Shown here in pieces: positions 1 through 10,423 of a DNA stretch of 64,000 nucleotides. This stretch comes from Ectobius pallidus (lineage: Eukaryota; Arthropoda; Insecta; Blattodea; Ectobiidae). The first letter of the stretch is position 1. The number at the start of each line of letters is the position of its first letter. The notes beneath the pieces were generated by a model, which worked only from the letters and a program-made list of their open reading frames with translations, searched no databases and was not told the DNA's origin. The stretch spans positions 159,204,532 to 159,268,531 of the forward strand of contig CAXKWD010000001.1 of NCBI GenBank assembly GCA_964059195.1, read 5' to 3'. A program made the translations under genes and the position numbers.

Positions 1-1189
1 AAACGTTGGTGCTCCTAAATGCTTTTCTGTTTTCTTTCCCAAAGCTGCATATCGCAAATTCCTATCGTTCATTACTAGTAACTCTTCCCTTTCAAAATTG
101 GATTACATTCTCACCATCATAAAGTGCCTACCAGTGTTCAATGTGTCTGTTTAGAACAAAATAAAGAAAGGAATAGTATGTAATATATAGGGACTGGATT
201 CTTAGGTTTTTACCTATTTTTTTCCTTACTTCCAAAACAAAAAGCGCTCATACACTTTTTCGAATCACGTCCGTAGGATTCACCCACATTAATTCTATGG
301 CACCTAAAAATACCTAAATGGGGTATAAAAACCTAAATACACCTAAACGGGATATAAAAGCTAAAATATATAATTTAGGCTGATTTTTTTTGTCTTTTTT
401 GTTTGTCAGTTGAGAAAACGATATTTTGCGGAGAGAGAATAATTTTTGTCGGGTTGAAATTAATACCACCAGCGTTTCGTTCAACCTATTGTCGTCTAGG
501 ATGTACAGTATCTAGAGAGGAAGTGTAAGAGTACCGGTGTATTCCTTTTAAAATATTCGTACGAACAACCATGGTTGCCGTGTATGAACAAGGATATAGA
601 TTTCTGTGTTTTAAAGCCCTTGTTTACCTTTATTACGTCCCTGTTATTCATACTTAGTGATCACATTGTGAATTTTAAGAATACGTGTTAATTATGCCGA
701 AACAAATGAAATCGAGGTTATTACGGCAGTGGGTAGCACATCAAATTCATTAAACCAATTTTATTATTCTACCCGAAAACGATATTTTGGGGAAAAAACC
801 TAAAAAAAACTATTTCACCTAATGAAAAACCTAAAAGTGTTTTTAAAAACCTAAAAATCCGGTCCCTATTTATTGCATATTTATTCAAAATTCATTAAAC
901 CAATTATTTTTCTACCCGAAAACGATATTTTGGGGAAAAAACCTAAAAAAAACTATTTCACCTAATGAAAAACCTAAAACAGTGTTTTTAAAAACCTAAA
1001 AATCCGGTCCCTAGTAATATAGTACACTCAGAACTCTTATCATGACACTTTCACAACAACAGAAACATGATGAATGCTACACTAGACAGTACTATGCGTA
1101 TTCAGTCTGGATTCCCATTTTTTTTCCCCCTGATCTTATAATTAGAATTTTCTACAGGGCTTGAATTGATATGACCTGATTCCAGACAT
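1..1189 (-). pseudogene. P2X7-like domain gene relic, antisense copy 1
   Basis: Read on the - strand, an ATG at 1189-1187 starts the same sequence as the + strand copy at 3757 (MSGIR.YQF opening). Homology runs down to the hAT insertion at 1013 and resumes from 180 to the window edge, where the segment corresponding to LNxxTLNIAR and NNRNMRY can be aligned at DNA level. The frame is broken by stops, the 826-bp hAT insertion and a deletion of the block that matches YRQFVYWINSW in the + copy. It cannot encode a product. Confidence 0.75.
188..1013. mobile_element. Non-autonomous hAT element, copy 1 (826 bp)
   Basis: The ends are inverted repeats, TAGGGACYGGATTYTTAGG at the left and its complement at the right, flanked by an 8-bp duplication gtaatata at 180-187 and 1014-1021. 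An 8-bp TSD with TAGGG..CCCTA ends is diagnostic of the hAT superfamily. No transposase frame is present. The right end is duplicated internally: a roughly 105-bp block ending in CCGGTCCCT occurs at 761-868 and again at 904-1012. It interrupts the antisense P2X7-like relic. Confidence 0.88.
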
Positions 1190-1194
1190 GAATC

Positions 1195-1655
1195 GAGAAA
1201 TTGATAAATTTTATATTAATGATAAGACACCAACAGTGAATTAGCAAACAGAAACTGATGTGTCACTACGCTTGACATTCTAATGCTTAGCTGTAGTGGA
1301 GCAGGATCTGTGACATCAGATCGAAATATTACCGGAACTTACAATTTGAATTGTGGGCGTACAGATAAAAGTAGAAAGCATGGGTTTTTGCACAAACTAA
1401 TCTCTAAATATCTTCTATTTAAATCTGTGAAAATGCATTTTTAGGTGAAAGCTGGTTTAAAAAGAGGATATTTAAAGATTAGTTTGTGCGAAAACCCGAT
1501 CTTTCTATGTTTAACCGTTCGCCCGCAATCCAAGTAGAAAAGTTCCGTCAGTAATGCGATATGACGTCACAGCGCTCTCACCAGCACTGTGAGGAAGCAT
1601 TGGAATGCCAGCCATATGTAGCCGATACATCAGTTTGTGTTTGCTAATTCATTGC
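1195..1655. repeat. Palindromic centre of head-to-head gene copies (unit 1)
   Basis: The left half (about 1195-1435) is the reverse complement of the right half. For example, gggtttttgcacaaactaatc at 1384 pairs with gattagtttgtgcgaaaaccc at 1478, giving a centre near 1441. The arms contain the upstream region of the P2X7-like relic, so two copies of that gene once pointed away from each other. In this unit the right arm is cut off by the MITE and the tandem duplication. Confidence 0.85.
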
Positions 1656-1661
1656 TGGTGT

Positions 1662-1755
1662 CATAGGCGTAACGAGGGGGGGGGGGTTGGGGGTTTGAAC
1701 CCCCCCCCCATTGATTAAAAAAAGGATAATTGTATAATTTTTTAAGTCTGCCCAT
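1662..1755. mobile_element. Truncated left end of hAT-type MITE
   Basis: It begins CATAGGCGTAACGAGGGG after gctggtgt, as the full copy at 3397 does, runs through the G/C-rich stretch, and stops at 1755 where the second tandem unit begins. Confidence 0.85.
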
Positions 1756-2924
1756 GCTTTTCTGTTTTCTTTCCCAAAGCTGCATATCGCAAATTCCTAT
1801 CGTTCATTACTAGTAACTCTTCCCTTTCAAAATTGGATTACATTCTCACCGTCATAAAGTGCCTACCAGTGTTCAATGTGTCTGTTTAGAACAAAATAAA
1901 GAAAGGAATAATATGTAATATTTAGGGACCGGATTCTTAGGTTTTTACCTATTTTTTTCCTTACTTCCAAAACAAAAAGCGCTCATACACTTTTTCGAAT
2001 CACGCCCATAGGATTCACCCACATTAATTCTATGGCACCTAAAAATACCTAAATGGGGTACAAAAACCTAAATACACCTAAACGGGATATAAAACCTAAA
2101 ATATATAATTTAGGCTCTTTTTTTTGTCTTTTTTGTTTGTCAGTTGAGAAAACGATACTTTGCGGAGAGACAATAATTTTTGTCGGGTTGAAATTAATAC
2201 CACCAGCGTTTCGTTCAACCTATTGTCGTCTAGGATGGACAATATCTAGAGAGGAAGTGTAAGAGTACCGGTGTATTCCTTTTAAAATATTCGTACGAAC
2301 AACCATTGTTGCCGTGTATGAACAAGGATATAGATTTCTGTGTTTTAAAGCCCTTGTTTACCTTTATTACTTCCCTGTTATTCATACTTAGTGATCACAT
2401 TGTGAATTTTAAGAATACGTGTTAATTATGCCGAAACAAATGAAATCGAGGTTATTACGGCAGTGGGTAGCACATCAAATTCATTAAACCATTTTTATTA
2501 TTCTACCCAAAAACGATATTTTGGGGAAAAAACCTAAAAAAAAACTATTTCACCTAATGAAAAACCTAAAAGTGTTTTTAAAAACCTAAAAATCCGGTCC
2601 CTATTTATTGCATATTTATTCAAAATTCATTAAACCAATTATTTTTCTACCCGAAAACGATATTTTGGGGAAAAAACCTAAAAAAAACTATTTCACCTAA
2701 TGAAAAACCTAAAACAGTGTTTTTAAAAACCTAAAAATCCGGTCCCTAGTAATATAGTACACTCAGAACTCTTATCATGACACTTTCACAACAGCAGAAA
2801 CATGATGAATGCTACACTAGACAGTACAATGCGTATTCAGTCTGGATTCCCATTTTTTTCCCCCCTGATCTTATAATTAGACTTTTCTACAGGGCTTGAA
2901 TTGATATGACCTGATTCCAGACAT
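1756..2924 (-). pseudogene. P2X7-like domain gene relic, antisense copy 2
   Basis: Tandem-duplicate partner of the relic at 1-1189, with ATG at 2924-2922 on the - strand and the same hAT insertion (1923-2748), stops and deletion. It faces the + strand copy at 3757-4291 across a palindromic centre near 3176. Confidence 0.75.
1923..2748. mobile_element. Non-autonomous hAT element, copy 2 (826 bp)
   Basis: This is the same element as at 188-1013, carried along by the tandem duplication and not an independent insertion. Its flanks are gtaatatt at 1915-1922 and gtaatata at 2749-2756, the same site with one substitution. A 69-codon open frame at 2053-2262 lies wholly inside it and has no resemblance to any transposase, so I treat it as chance. 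Confidence 0.88.
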
Positions 2925-2929
2925 GAATC

Positions 2930-3388
2930 GAGAAATTGATAAATTTTATAATAATGTTAAGACACCAACAGTGAATTAGCAAACATAAACTGATGTGTCA
3001 CTACGCTTGACATTCTAATGCTTAGCTGTAGTGGAGCAGGATCTGTGACATCAGATCGAAATATTACCGGAACTTACAATTTGAATTGTGGGCGTACGGA
3101 TAAAAGTAGAAAGCATGGGTTTTTGCACAAACTAATCTCTAAATATCTTCTATTTAAATCTGTGAAAATGCATTTTTAGGTGAAAGCTGGTTTAAAAAGA
3201 GGATATTTAAAGATTAGTTTGTGCGAAAACCCGATCTTTCTATGTTTAACCGTTCGCCCGCAATCCAAGTAGAAAAGTTCCGTCAGTAATGCGATATGAC
3301 GTCAGAGCGCTCTCACCAGCACTGTGAGGAAGCATTGGAATGCCAGCCATATGTAGCCGATACATCAGTCTGTGTTTGCTAATTCATT
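2930..3388. repeat. Palindromic centre of head-to-head gene copies (unit 2)
   Basis: Second copy of the palindrome at 1195-1655, with its centre near 3176. Here the right arm is complete. It continues past the MITE at 3397-3703 into the + strand P2X7-like relic at 3757. Confidence 0.85.
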
Positions 3389-3396
3389 GCTGGTGT

Positions 3397-3703
3397 CATA
3401 GGCGTAACGAGGGGGGGGGTTTGGGGGTTTGAACCCCCCCCCCCCCATTGATTAAAAAAAGGAAAATTGTATAATTTTTTAAGTCTGCCCATAAATTACT
3501 AAATAAAAGTATAAAGCGTGGGAAGCTTAAAACTCGTTATTGTGCGTCTTAATTTTTAAAATTTTCTGGGGGAGGACCCCCGGAAGCTTAAAACTCGTTA
3601 TTGTGCATCTTAATTTTTTAAATTTTCCGGGGGAGGACCCCCGGACCCCCAGACCCCGCGGATGTTATAACCCCCCCATATGGTCGGCCTGGTTACGCCT
3701 ATG
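3397..3703. mobile_element. hAT-type MITE, 307 bp, TIR CATAGGCGTAAC
   Basis: The terminal inverted repeats are CATAGGCGTAAC and GTTACGCCTATG, flanked by an 8-bp duplication gctggtgt at 3389-3396 and 3704-3711. The interior has runs of G and C and a 68-bp direct repeat (about 3520-3587 and 3589-3655) around the motif aagcttaaaactcgttattg. It is non-coding. A relative with an internal insert is present at 8446-9552. Confidence 0.88.
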
Positions 3704-3756
3704 GCTGGTGTCATCTCGTGTGTTAAAATTATTATAAATTTAAAGTTTCTCGTGTC

Positions 3757-4291
3757 ATGTCTGGAATCAGGCCATATCAATTTGAGCCGAAAAAAAGTGT
3801 AATTATAAGGTCAGATGAAGAAAATACTGGGAATGCTGACCGTGTAAATAGTACTGATTAATGCAACTGTGGTAAATGTGTTTTTTCAGCGATTCATAAT
3901 GAATGTGTCTGCTGTTCTGAAAGTGTTCTGAAAGTGTTATGAAAGTGTTATGATAAGGGAAGTGCTGACTGCATTACATTCTCATAATTCTCTTCATTCT
4001 GTTGTATTAAATAGGGACACATTGAACATTGCTAGGCCCCTTATGATGGTGAGAGCTGAATCCAATTTTGAAAGGGAACAGTTAAGAGTAGCGAACAATA
4101 GGAACATGCGTTATGTAGCTTACAGACAATTCGTCTACTGGATTAATTCTTGGAAGCCCTTCGGAAAAGGCAATAGAAAAGTCATACCTTCATGCATAGT
4201 TAAACAGATTAGGGACGAATACCCTGAACCTAACAAAGAGTACAGACAATTTCAACCTGCTGACGGAAGAGATATTTCGTATTTTGATTAA
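3757..4291 (+). pseudogene. P2X7-like cysteine-rich/ballast-type domain gene, broken
   Basis: The ATG at 3757 opens MSGIRPYQFEP, followed by an acidic stretch, then a cysteine cluster (CNCGKC, then ECVCC) and, in another frame, LNRDTLNIA, YRQFVYWINSW and a C-terminal GNRKVIPSCIVKQIRDEYP. This order matches the stand-alone proteins related to the cytoplasmic zinc-binding (ballast) domain of P2X7 receptors, common in multicopy form in invertebrates and fish. There is no channel domain. Breaks seen: an in-frame TAA where the family usually has Trp just before the first Cys cluster, a stop after SVLKVL, and a frameshift near 3975. The last 113 codons (3950-4291) are still open. A role in a mobile element is suspected only from its copy number and neighbours. 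Confidence 0.72.
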
Positions 4292-4299
4292 TTGAAATT

Positions 4300-4592
4300 T
4301 TAACCCTGAATCCACAACTACAGTGAAGTTCAAAAAATGTTATACAGAGTTTTTAAAGTCAACTCAATCTTCTTTTTACAGTACTAGGCTTATGTCTGTA
4401 AAATATTTAGTTTGGTCATTTATTTTCATGCAATTGAAAGAACAATTAAATCCTAGAAAAAAAGTATTATAATTTAAATTTTGCTGTAAATAAGATCAAA
4501 GTTGTAAGTAATATACTAAATTTAAACTAATAATTAAATACCGGTATACTGTAAATATATATCGAAAGTTACTACTGGACAAAGTTGTTACT
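4300..4592. other. AT-rich spacer between relic gene and transposon
   Basis: It contains no reading frame or repeat that I recognise. If the nested insertion 4593-11702 is removed, this spacer is what would separate the 3' ends of the P2X7-like relic and the convergent transposase relic at 11707. Confidence 0.5.
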
Positions 4593-5113
4593 GGGTCATT
4601 CATTCCATGTCAAATCAACTAACAGTCTAAACCTTGACCTCTCAGAATTGTGTGATTTTTTTTTTTCAGGTATTGTACTCCCCAAAACTAGTTTAAATTT
4701 AAAATTTAACATTTTTCTGACTTTTGGTTTGTGAGTTACAAGGGTTGAAAAATCCAAAAAACTATGTTCTTCCATCACTTTAAGTTCATTATAAAATGCT
4801 ATAGCTCAAAAACTATACCACCTAGAGAGCTCAAACTTGCACCATTTTTTTCCTCTGAAAATTCCCTTTAATTTGATATATCACAGAGCTATGTTTCTTA
4901 ATTTTTTAAATGTTAAAAAAGTTCCCAAAAAACTTTTTTTGAAATTTCAAAAATACGTACCCTCGGATTTTTTTGGAAAAATTGTATGTGTTGTCCACTC
5001 TAATTGACTACATGCATTAAAATTTTCAAGATGGGATCTCAATGGGTTCTTGTTTAAAAAAATATTTGACTACCAGATTACATGCTAGTGAGGTGTATAG
5101 TGGACTATTTCTA
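4593..5113 (+). repeat. Left long terminal inverted repeat of the Sola2-like element
   Basis: It aligns base for base, apart from scattered substitutions, with the reverse complement of 7276-7762. Shared blocks include accttgacctctcaga, cttttggtttgtgagttaca and gctatagctcaaa. A 60-codon antisense frame (4596-4778) lies inside it and has no independent support. Confidence 0.88.
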
Positions 5114-5129
5114 GGTTGACTCTGTAAAA

Positions 5130-6794
5130 GACTTCTACAATTTTGACGACATTAGTAGAATGATGCCAGGGAAAAAAGATTGTGTGACCATAAGAAATAA
5201 AGATGGAAAGATCCAGGTACAAAAGAGACTAGTGTTGGCAAATTTGCAAGAAATATACCAATTATTTAAGGAAAAATTCCCAGCAAACAAAATTGGTTTT
5301 TCAAAGTTTTGCGACCTGAGGCCGAAGAACTGTATCCTGGCTGGAAAAAGTGGCACACATACTTTCTGTGTGTGTACCTTACACCAAAACATTAAGCTAA
5401 TGATGTACGGTGCAAAAATGCAAAATTTTGTATTGGATGGGGATGACACTGCTTTGAAATCTTATCACTCCTATCTGGTCAAGATGATGTGCAATCCACC
5501 ATCTCAACATTGTTTTATGAATGTTTGTAAAGAATGACCTGGTGGTCCTAGACTTCAAGAATTATTGCATACAAAGGTCAATGAAAAAGTGGGTAACTGT
5601 AGATAGGTGTGTGATGGAAACTGTAGTAATGTAGCGATGACTTTATTGATGAGTTTTTGGACACACTAACGAAGCTCAAAACTCATTCATTTATAGCTAG
5701 TCAGCAGAAAGAATACTAAAGCGAAATCAAGGAAAATTTAACTGAAGGCCATGTAGTAGTCAACTGTATTTTGCGGAAAACTACTCTTTCGTCGAACAAG
5801 CCAAAATACAATCATTCCACTGGACTACCAGCCAAGCTACACTGCACTCTTTCATCGTATATTATAAATGGGAGGGGAAACTAAAACGCCTGCAGTATGT
5901 TTTTATATCAGATTGCCTGGAACTTAATACAGTCGCTTTCTACGTATTCCAGATAAAACTGCTAGAAACCTTAAAGCAAACCTTGCCTTTTGCACTTAAA
6001 AAGATTACTTACTTTTCTGATGGGAGCGCTACCCAGTATAAGAATAAGAAAAACTTCCTTAATTTATGCTTGCATAAAACAGATTTTGAAGTTGAGGCAG
6101 AGTGGGAGTTCTTTGCAACATCCCATGGCAAGAGTGCATGTTATGGCCTTGGCTGGATTGTTAAGCGGCTAGCTTTTAGCCAGCTTACAAAGGCCATATG
6201 ATCAACAAATTTTAACACCCAAAGAACTTTATGAATTTGCCTTGGAAAATATAAAAAACATTGACTTTGAATATTGCACAACAGAAGACTACGAAGAGAC
6301 TAAAGAATGATTACTTTCTTGGCTCAGTGAATCAAAAGCGATTGTGGGAACACAAAAGCTTCACTCATATAAACCCCACACAGAGAGTCAAATTACTGTC
6401 AAGCCTTATCATTTCAGCCTTGATGAATCTCTTGAATGTGTGACAACAGTGAACCAAATAACACCATCAGATTTGGAAAACATTGCTGCTGGTTTTGTGA
6501 CAGTAGCTTATGATGACTCTTGTTGGCTGGGATGCATTGAAGAAAAACACAATGGCATGTATGGAATAATTTTTTTTACACCCAAAAGGTCCAGCCCGTT
6601 TTTTTTGTTATCCACAACCAAGAGATTTATTAGATGTCCCAGGAAACACCCTTTTGCAAACAATGGACCCAACTACAGCAACGGGAAGGACATACACTCT
6701 AAGTGCTGAAGAAATAAAGCTGCCTTCTCTTGCTATGGAAAAATATCTTAAAAAAGATAAAAAAGAAACCTTTAAATTGTGTTACCCTCAGTGA
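5130..6794 (+). pseudogene. Broken transposase-like gene of the Sola2-like element
   Basis: Pieces in three frames follow the order of a repeated invertebrate protein family. The first is a 125-codon N-terminal piece (5160-5537) with FCDLRPKNC, FCVCTLHQN and CNPPSQHC. Decayed middle sequence with HSFIASQQ follows. Then comes YFSDGSATQYKNKKNF and FFATSHGKSACYGLGWIVKR (5983-6201), and finally a C-terminal piece (6344-6709) with GTQKLHSY and VTVAYDDSCWLGCI. A stop follows at 6792-6794. The Asp in SDG and the SHGK motif look like core catalytic-domain signatures. The region expected to hold an earlier Asp (usually ..DFAENY.. in relatives) is unrecognisable. There are several frameshifts and stops, so it is inactive. 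Confidence 0.65.
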
Positions 6795-7275
6795 AAACTT
6801 TTAAAGTGTATAAATACTATTAACTATGTACGGTAAATACCTAATATTCTAAGAAATACAGTTCTATCCACGCAAATACAACAAGTTAAACTTTTTCGCA
6901 AGGTGAAACAACTTTTATCCATTTCTTTTATATGGGACTCTTTCTAAATGATTAGACTACAAATAATACAGGAAAACGAAGCAAAAGATAACCTCTACCA
7001 TTTATAACTATATGAGTTGATATTACTAAGAGTTTTGGATGATTCAAGGTGAGTGGCTTTGTTCAAAATTTCACTATTAGCATGTTGTATATAAATTAAA
7101 ATTTATTCTTCCTTCTTATGTAGGCTATAGTTACAGGTATCATGAAAATTAAATTAAAAACAACACTACACATCATTTAATTAACAAACAATAAGAGGGA
7201 AATGTTACATCTGAATGCTATCTAAATAATTTAGGTTTGGTAGAATTAGCCTATGTACCTTAGTATTCATAGCCT

Positions 7276-7762
7276 AGAATTAATAGTCCGCTATACATCT
7301 CACTATCATGTATTCTGGTAGTCAAATATTTTTTTAAATAAGAACCCGATGAGATCCCATCTTGAAATTTTGCATGCATGTAGTCAATTAGAGTGGACAA
7401 AACATAAAATTTTTCCCAAAAAAATCCGAGGGTACGTATTTTTGAAATTTCAAAAAAAGTTTTTTGGGAACTTTTTTAACATTTCAAAAATTAAGAAACA
7501 TAGCTCTGTGATATATCAAATTAAAGGGAATTTTCAGAGGAAGAAAATGGTGCAAGTTTGAGCTCTTTAGGTGGTATAGTGTTTGAGCTATAGCATTTTA
7601 TAATGATCTTAAAGCGATAGAAAACCATAGTTTTTTGGATTTTTCAACCCTTGTAACTCACAAACCAAAAGTCAGAAAAATTTGAAATTTGAAATTTAAA
7701 CTAGCTTTAGGGGGTACAATACCTGAACAAAAAATCATACAAATCTGAGAGGTCAAGGTTCA
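7276..7762 (-). repeat. Right long terminal inverted repeat of the Sola2-like element (inner part)
   Basis: Reverse complement of the left TIR. The outermost 24 bp of this TIR now lie at 11679-11702, displaced by about 3.9 kb of inserted hAT and LINE sequence. The 70-codon frame at 7349-7561 is simply TIR sequence. Confidence 0.88.
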
Positions 7763-8319
7763 AATCTCATCAGTGGCGTAGGAAGGGGGGTGCGGGGGTG
7801 CGGGCCGCCCCGGGTGCCATCACTCGGGGGGTGACAAAATAAAAATGTGTCTTTGTAAGTAAAAAATCGCTCAAGGGGATTTAAAGAAAATAATAATATT
7901 ATTTAAAACAATTAAATAAGCTTAACAACTTTCTACAAGTCAACATGTGTATTGAAACTTCTTTTCGTTTTAAATTCAGTCAACAAAGGTAATAAAACGC
8001 GGCTGAAGTGGCCGCTGTGTTGATACGAACAATAATATTATTATTGTTAGGGGAGGGGTGTTTATTTCTGTCGATGCTTGTCTCTACAGTTTTATTAATT
8101 TAAATGAGACTTCAACAATCTGTGATATTTTATATCACTCAAGCCGCAACCAATTCTACCTGCTGCGGCAGTCGTGATTTTGAAGGAAATAAACTTCGAA
8201 TGTGAGTTGACTCCGAAGTCTCCTTCAATCTAGATTTTGAACTGGAATGTGCGCATATTTAAGAATAGATTATTAATAATACAGTTCCGTAAAATAGTCA
8301 CATTACTTGTTTATGAAAT

Positions 8320-8445
8320 TTCTTAGGATCAACCTATAAAAAATTGATGTATAATTCACATAACTTCCTCTGCCCAAATAAAAGTTAGCCTCCCCTTAAA
8401 AATAAGAGAAAGTTGTCGCCAGTCTTCGTGTCACATCCCCAAAAG
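8320..8445 (-). repeat. Fragment of the 54978-55890 repeat family (part 1)
   Basis: The phrase acttcctctgcccaaata and the following taagagaaagt...cttcgtgtcacat match the reverse complement of the repeat at 54978-55890. The other half of the fragment is at 9553-9730, on the far side of the 8446-9552 insert. Confidence 0.7.
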
Positions 8446-9552
8446 CAGAGGCGAACCGAGGGGGGGGGGGTTTCGGGGTTTGAATCCCCTCCCCATTGAT
8501 TAAAAATCCCTTTAGGCAGGCCTACAGGCGGAGGTAGATTTCGAAGTGCTTTTGGTTTAATTTATTGTCGCTGCATAGCACTCTTCTTCTTTAGCCTTGG
8601 CATGGTAAACCTACAGTAATAAGAACTGAATTCGGTAAGGAGGAAGAGCCTACAATCATTTGTTTTGACAATAAGAATAGGATATAATATTCTGGGAGGC
8701 CGTGCGCAAGATCAGCAATGAATAAAATTAGCAAAGCCGCTAAACAAGACAAAATTATGATATTATAATAATTCTTTTAAGTGTTATTATTTTCAAACAT
8801 TAAAATCTCGCGTCATATGAGAGCTATCAAGAAACTATTTATTGATTTGTAGAGTACTCATCAAGAGCTTTTCAACGATACCCCACAAGACGTGGTTTCA
8901 AAAGTTTCGAATTTTCATCCCCCACCCCCACCTCCACCCCCACCCTCACTCGAACCCCCGAATCGTTGGTGTCACTGTGAACTCCATAGGGAGTACTCTA
9001 ATTTATTCAAACAAAGTTTCCCTCTATACTTCATAGGGGCCGACCACCCCCTTGGGCCAATTTTGCCCATTAACGAACTTGTCCGAACTATTGGGCCTAG
9101 AAATAACATAATAAAATTTGGTTCAAATATCTTCAAAATTACGGCCGCTATCGTGTAAAGATATATATATATATATATTTATATATTATATAAATAAATA
9201 TATATAAAATCACAAAATTTTTTTTTGAACGGGCGGTGGTTTCGTACTTAGGGGAGCATGAAACGTAAAGATATGAAAGAATTTTTCGAAAATCATAAAG
9301 TGGTATCCATTGCAATAGGTAGATTTTTCTTCGAAAATCTACCTAAAAAAGAGGAAAATTGTACAATTTTTTTTAAGTCTGCTTATAAATTACTTAATAC
9401 GAGTAGGCCTATAAAGCGTGGGAAGCTTAAAACTCGTTACTGTGCATCTTCATTTTAAAGATTTTCCGGGGGAGGGCCCCCGAGCCCCCCTCTTCCATAC
9501 CCCCCCGATGTTATAACCCCCCCCCCATATGGTCGGCCTGGTTACGCCTATG
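8446..9552. mobile_element. hAT-type element related to the 3397 MITE, with internal insert
   Basis: The left end (cagaggcgaaccgagggg, poly-G, gggtttgaatcccc) and right end (aagcgtgggaagcttaaaactcg through ggttacgcctatg) match the two halves of the MITE at 3397-3703. About 0.84 kb of extra sequence (roughly 8512-9350) sits between them, including a CCCCACC-rich tract near 8920 and (TA)n near 9165. I could not find a convincing TSD, so the exact ends are uncertain. Open frames at 8892-9158 and 9258-9458 have no recognisable content. Confidence 0.65.
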
Positions 9553-9730
9553 CAAGTGTTTCAAATAAAAGTTTTAGCTCTTAGTATAACCAACCCAAGT
9601 GCAAAATTTAAAGAAAATCGTTAGAGTCGTTTTTGAGAAAACTTTCTTTATGTAGGCCTAAAAATAAGGGAAACATGTCTCCAATCTTCGGTTCACATCT
9701 TGAAAGGTATCTGACATAAATACAAAATTT
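9553..9730 (-). repeat. Fragment of the 54978-55890 repeat family (part 2)
   Basis: The block tgtttcaaataaaagttttagct..ttagtataa and the later aatacaaaattttgt match the reverse complement of the tandem unit at 55386-55650. Confidence 0.7.
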
Positions 9731-9921
9731 TGTCCTTTTATCAAAATTCATCTTTCCAAAATTCAAGATTTCGCTTGGAAAACAAAATATAAAAATACCA
9801 AAAAAAAAAAAAAAATCTGCACAATTTCGGGAGTGTATTTTGGCCTAGATGTTCGCTTTATTAACGGTAACACCCACGCTCACGAAAACAATGCATATCT
9901 GTCTGTCTATAACGCACTTTA

Positions 9922-9956
<35 letters not shown>

Positions 9957-10054
9957 GAATTTATTGTCGTTTAACAGTACAATGTACAATGTGCAGCATA
10001 ATGTACTTGATATGTATGTCTTTCCTTAATCCTAACAAAATTGGCTGAATTAGA

Positions 10055-10307
10055 TTAACTATTATGTCTTATATGCACCATTGGTAGCACTGGTTACAAC
10101 ATGGCGACAACGTGGTAACTCAAATCGCTTTATGGATGGTTGATTCATAGTATATCATGATTTCGGAGCTTAGTTTTGTTTTTATATAACAAAGTAATTA
10201 TTACTAATTTTGCATAATCCGTTGAGTTTACGAGTTACATCAGATAAATTCGTTGCAGCTGCATCTATCGATAAACTCTTAAAATCTCGTGGGATTACCT
10301 TTGACTA
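10055..10307 (+). mobile_element. Fragment of the GACTATTCC MITE family
   Basis: The stretch around tgtcttatatgcaccattggtagca and tctcgtgggattacc is the same as the right half of the element at 18975-19592. No terminal repeat is visible here. Confidence 0.75.
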
Positions 10308-10423
10308 TCCAAAAAATAACACTTGGAACTGTTCCATCTTTTAATAATTTAAATTGGGGGGGGGGTGACAAGAAATTTTCCGCACCGGGTACCACCTAAG
10401 CTTGTTACGCCACTGAATCTCAT

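Larger units (their letters stand above)
21..3490. repeat. Tandem segmental duplication, two units of about 1.74 kb
   Basis: Bases 21-1755 are repeated at 1756-3490 with a period of 1735 and only scattered substitutions and small indels, mostly in the poly-G/poly-C tracts. Each unit contains an antisense P2X7-like gene relic, an 826-bp hAT insertion with its TSD, a palindromic centre, and the left end of a second hAT-type MITE. The first unit stops inside that MITE, at 1755, and the second continues through it to its end at 3703. The duplication therefore happened after both insertions, with one breakpoint inside the MITE. The junction shares only the bases 'at' with the left flank at 19-20. 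Confidence 0.93.
7771..10415. mobile_element. hAT element, 2.6 kb, TIR CAGTGGCGTA, non-coding
   Basis: It starts CAGTGGCGTAGGAAGG and ends CTTGTTACGCCACTG, with an 8-bp duplication aatctcat at 7763-7770 and 10416-10423. No transposase frame is seen. The interior is a patchwork: a fragment of the repeat family also found at 54978-55890, a hAT-type insert (8446-9552), an (AAT)n tract (9923-9955) and a fragment of the MITE found at 18975 and 36819. It inserted at the junction between the Sola2-like right TIR and the tail of the LINE. Confidence 0.85.
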
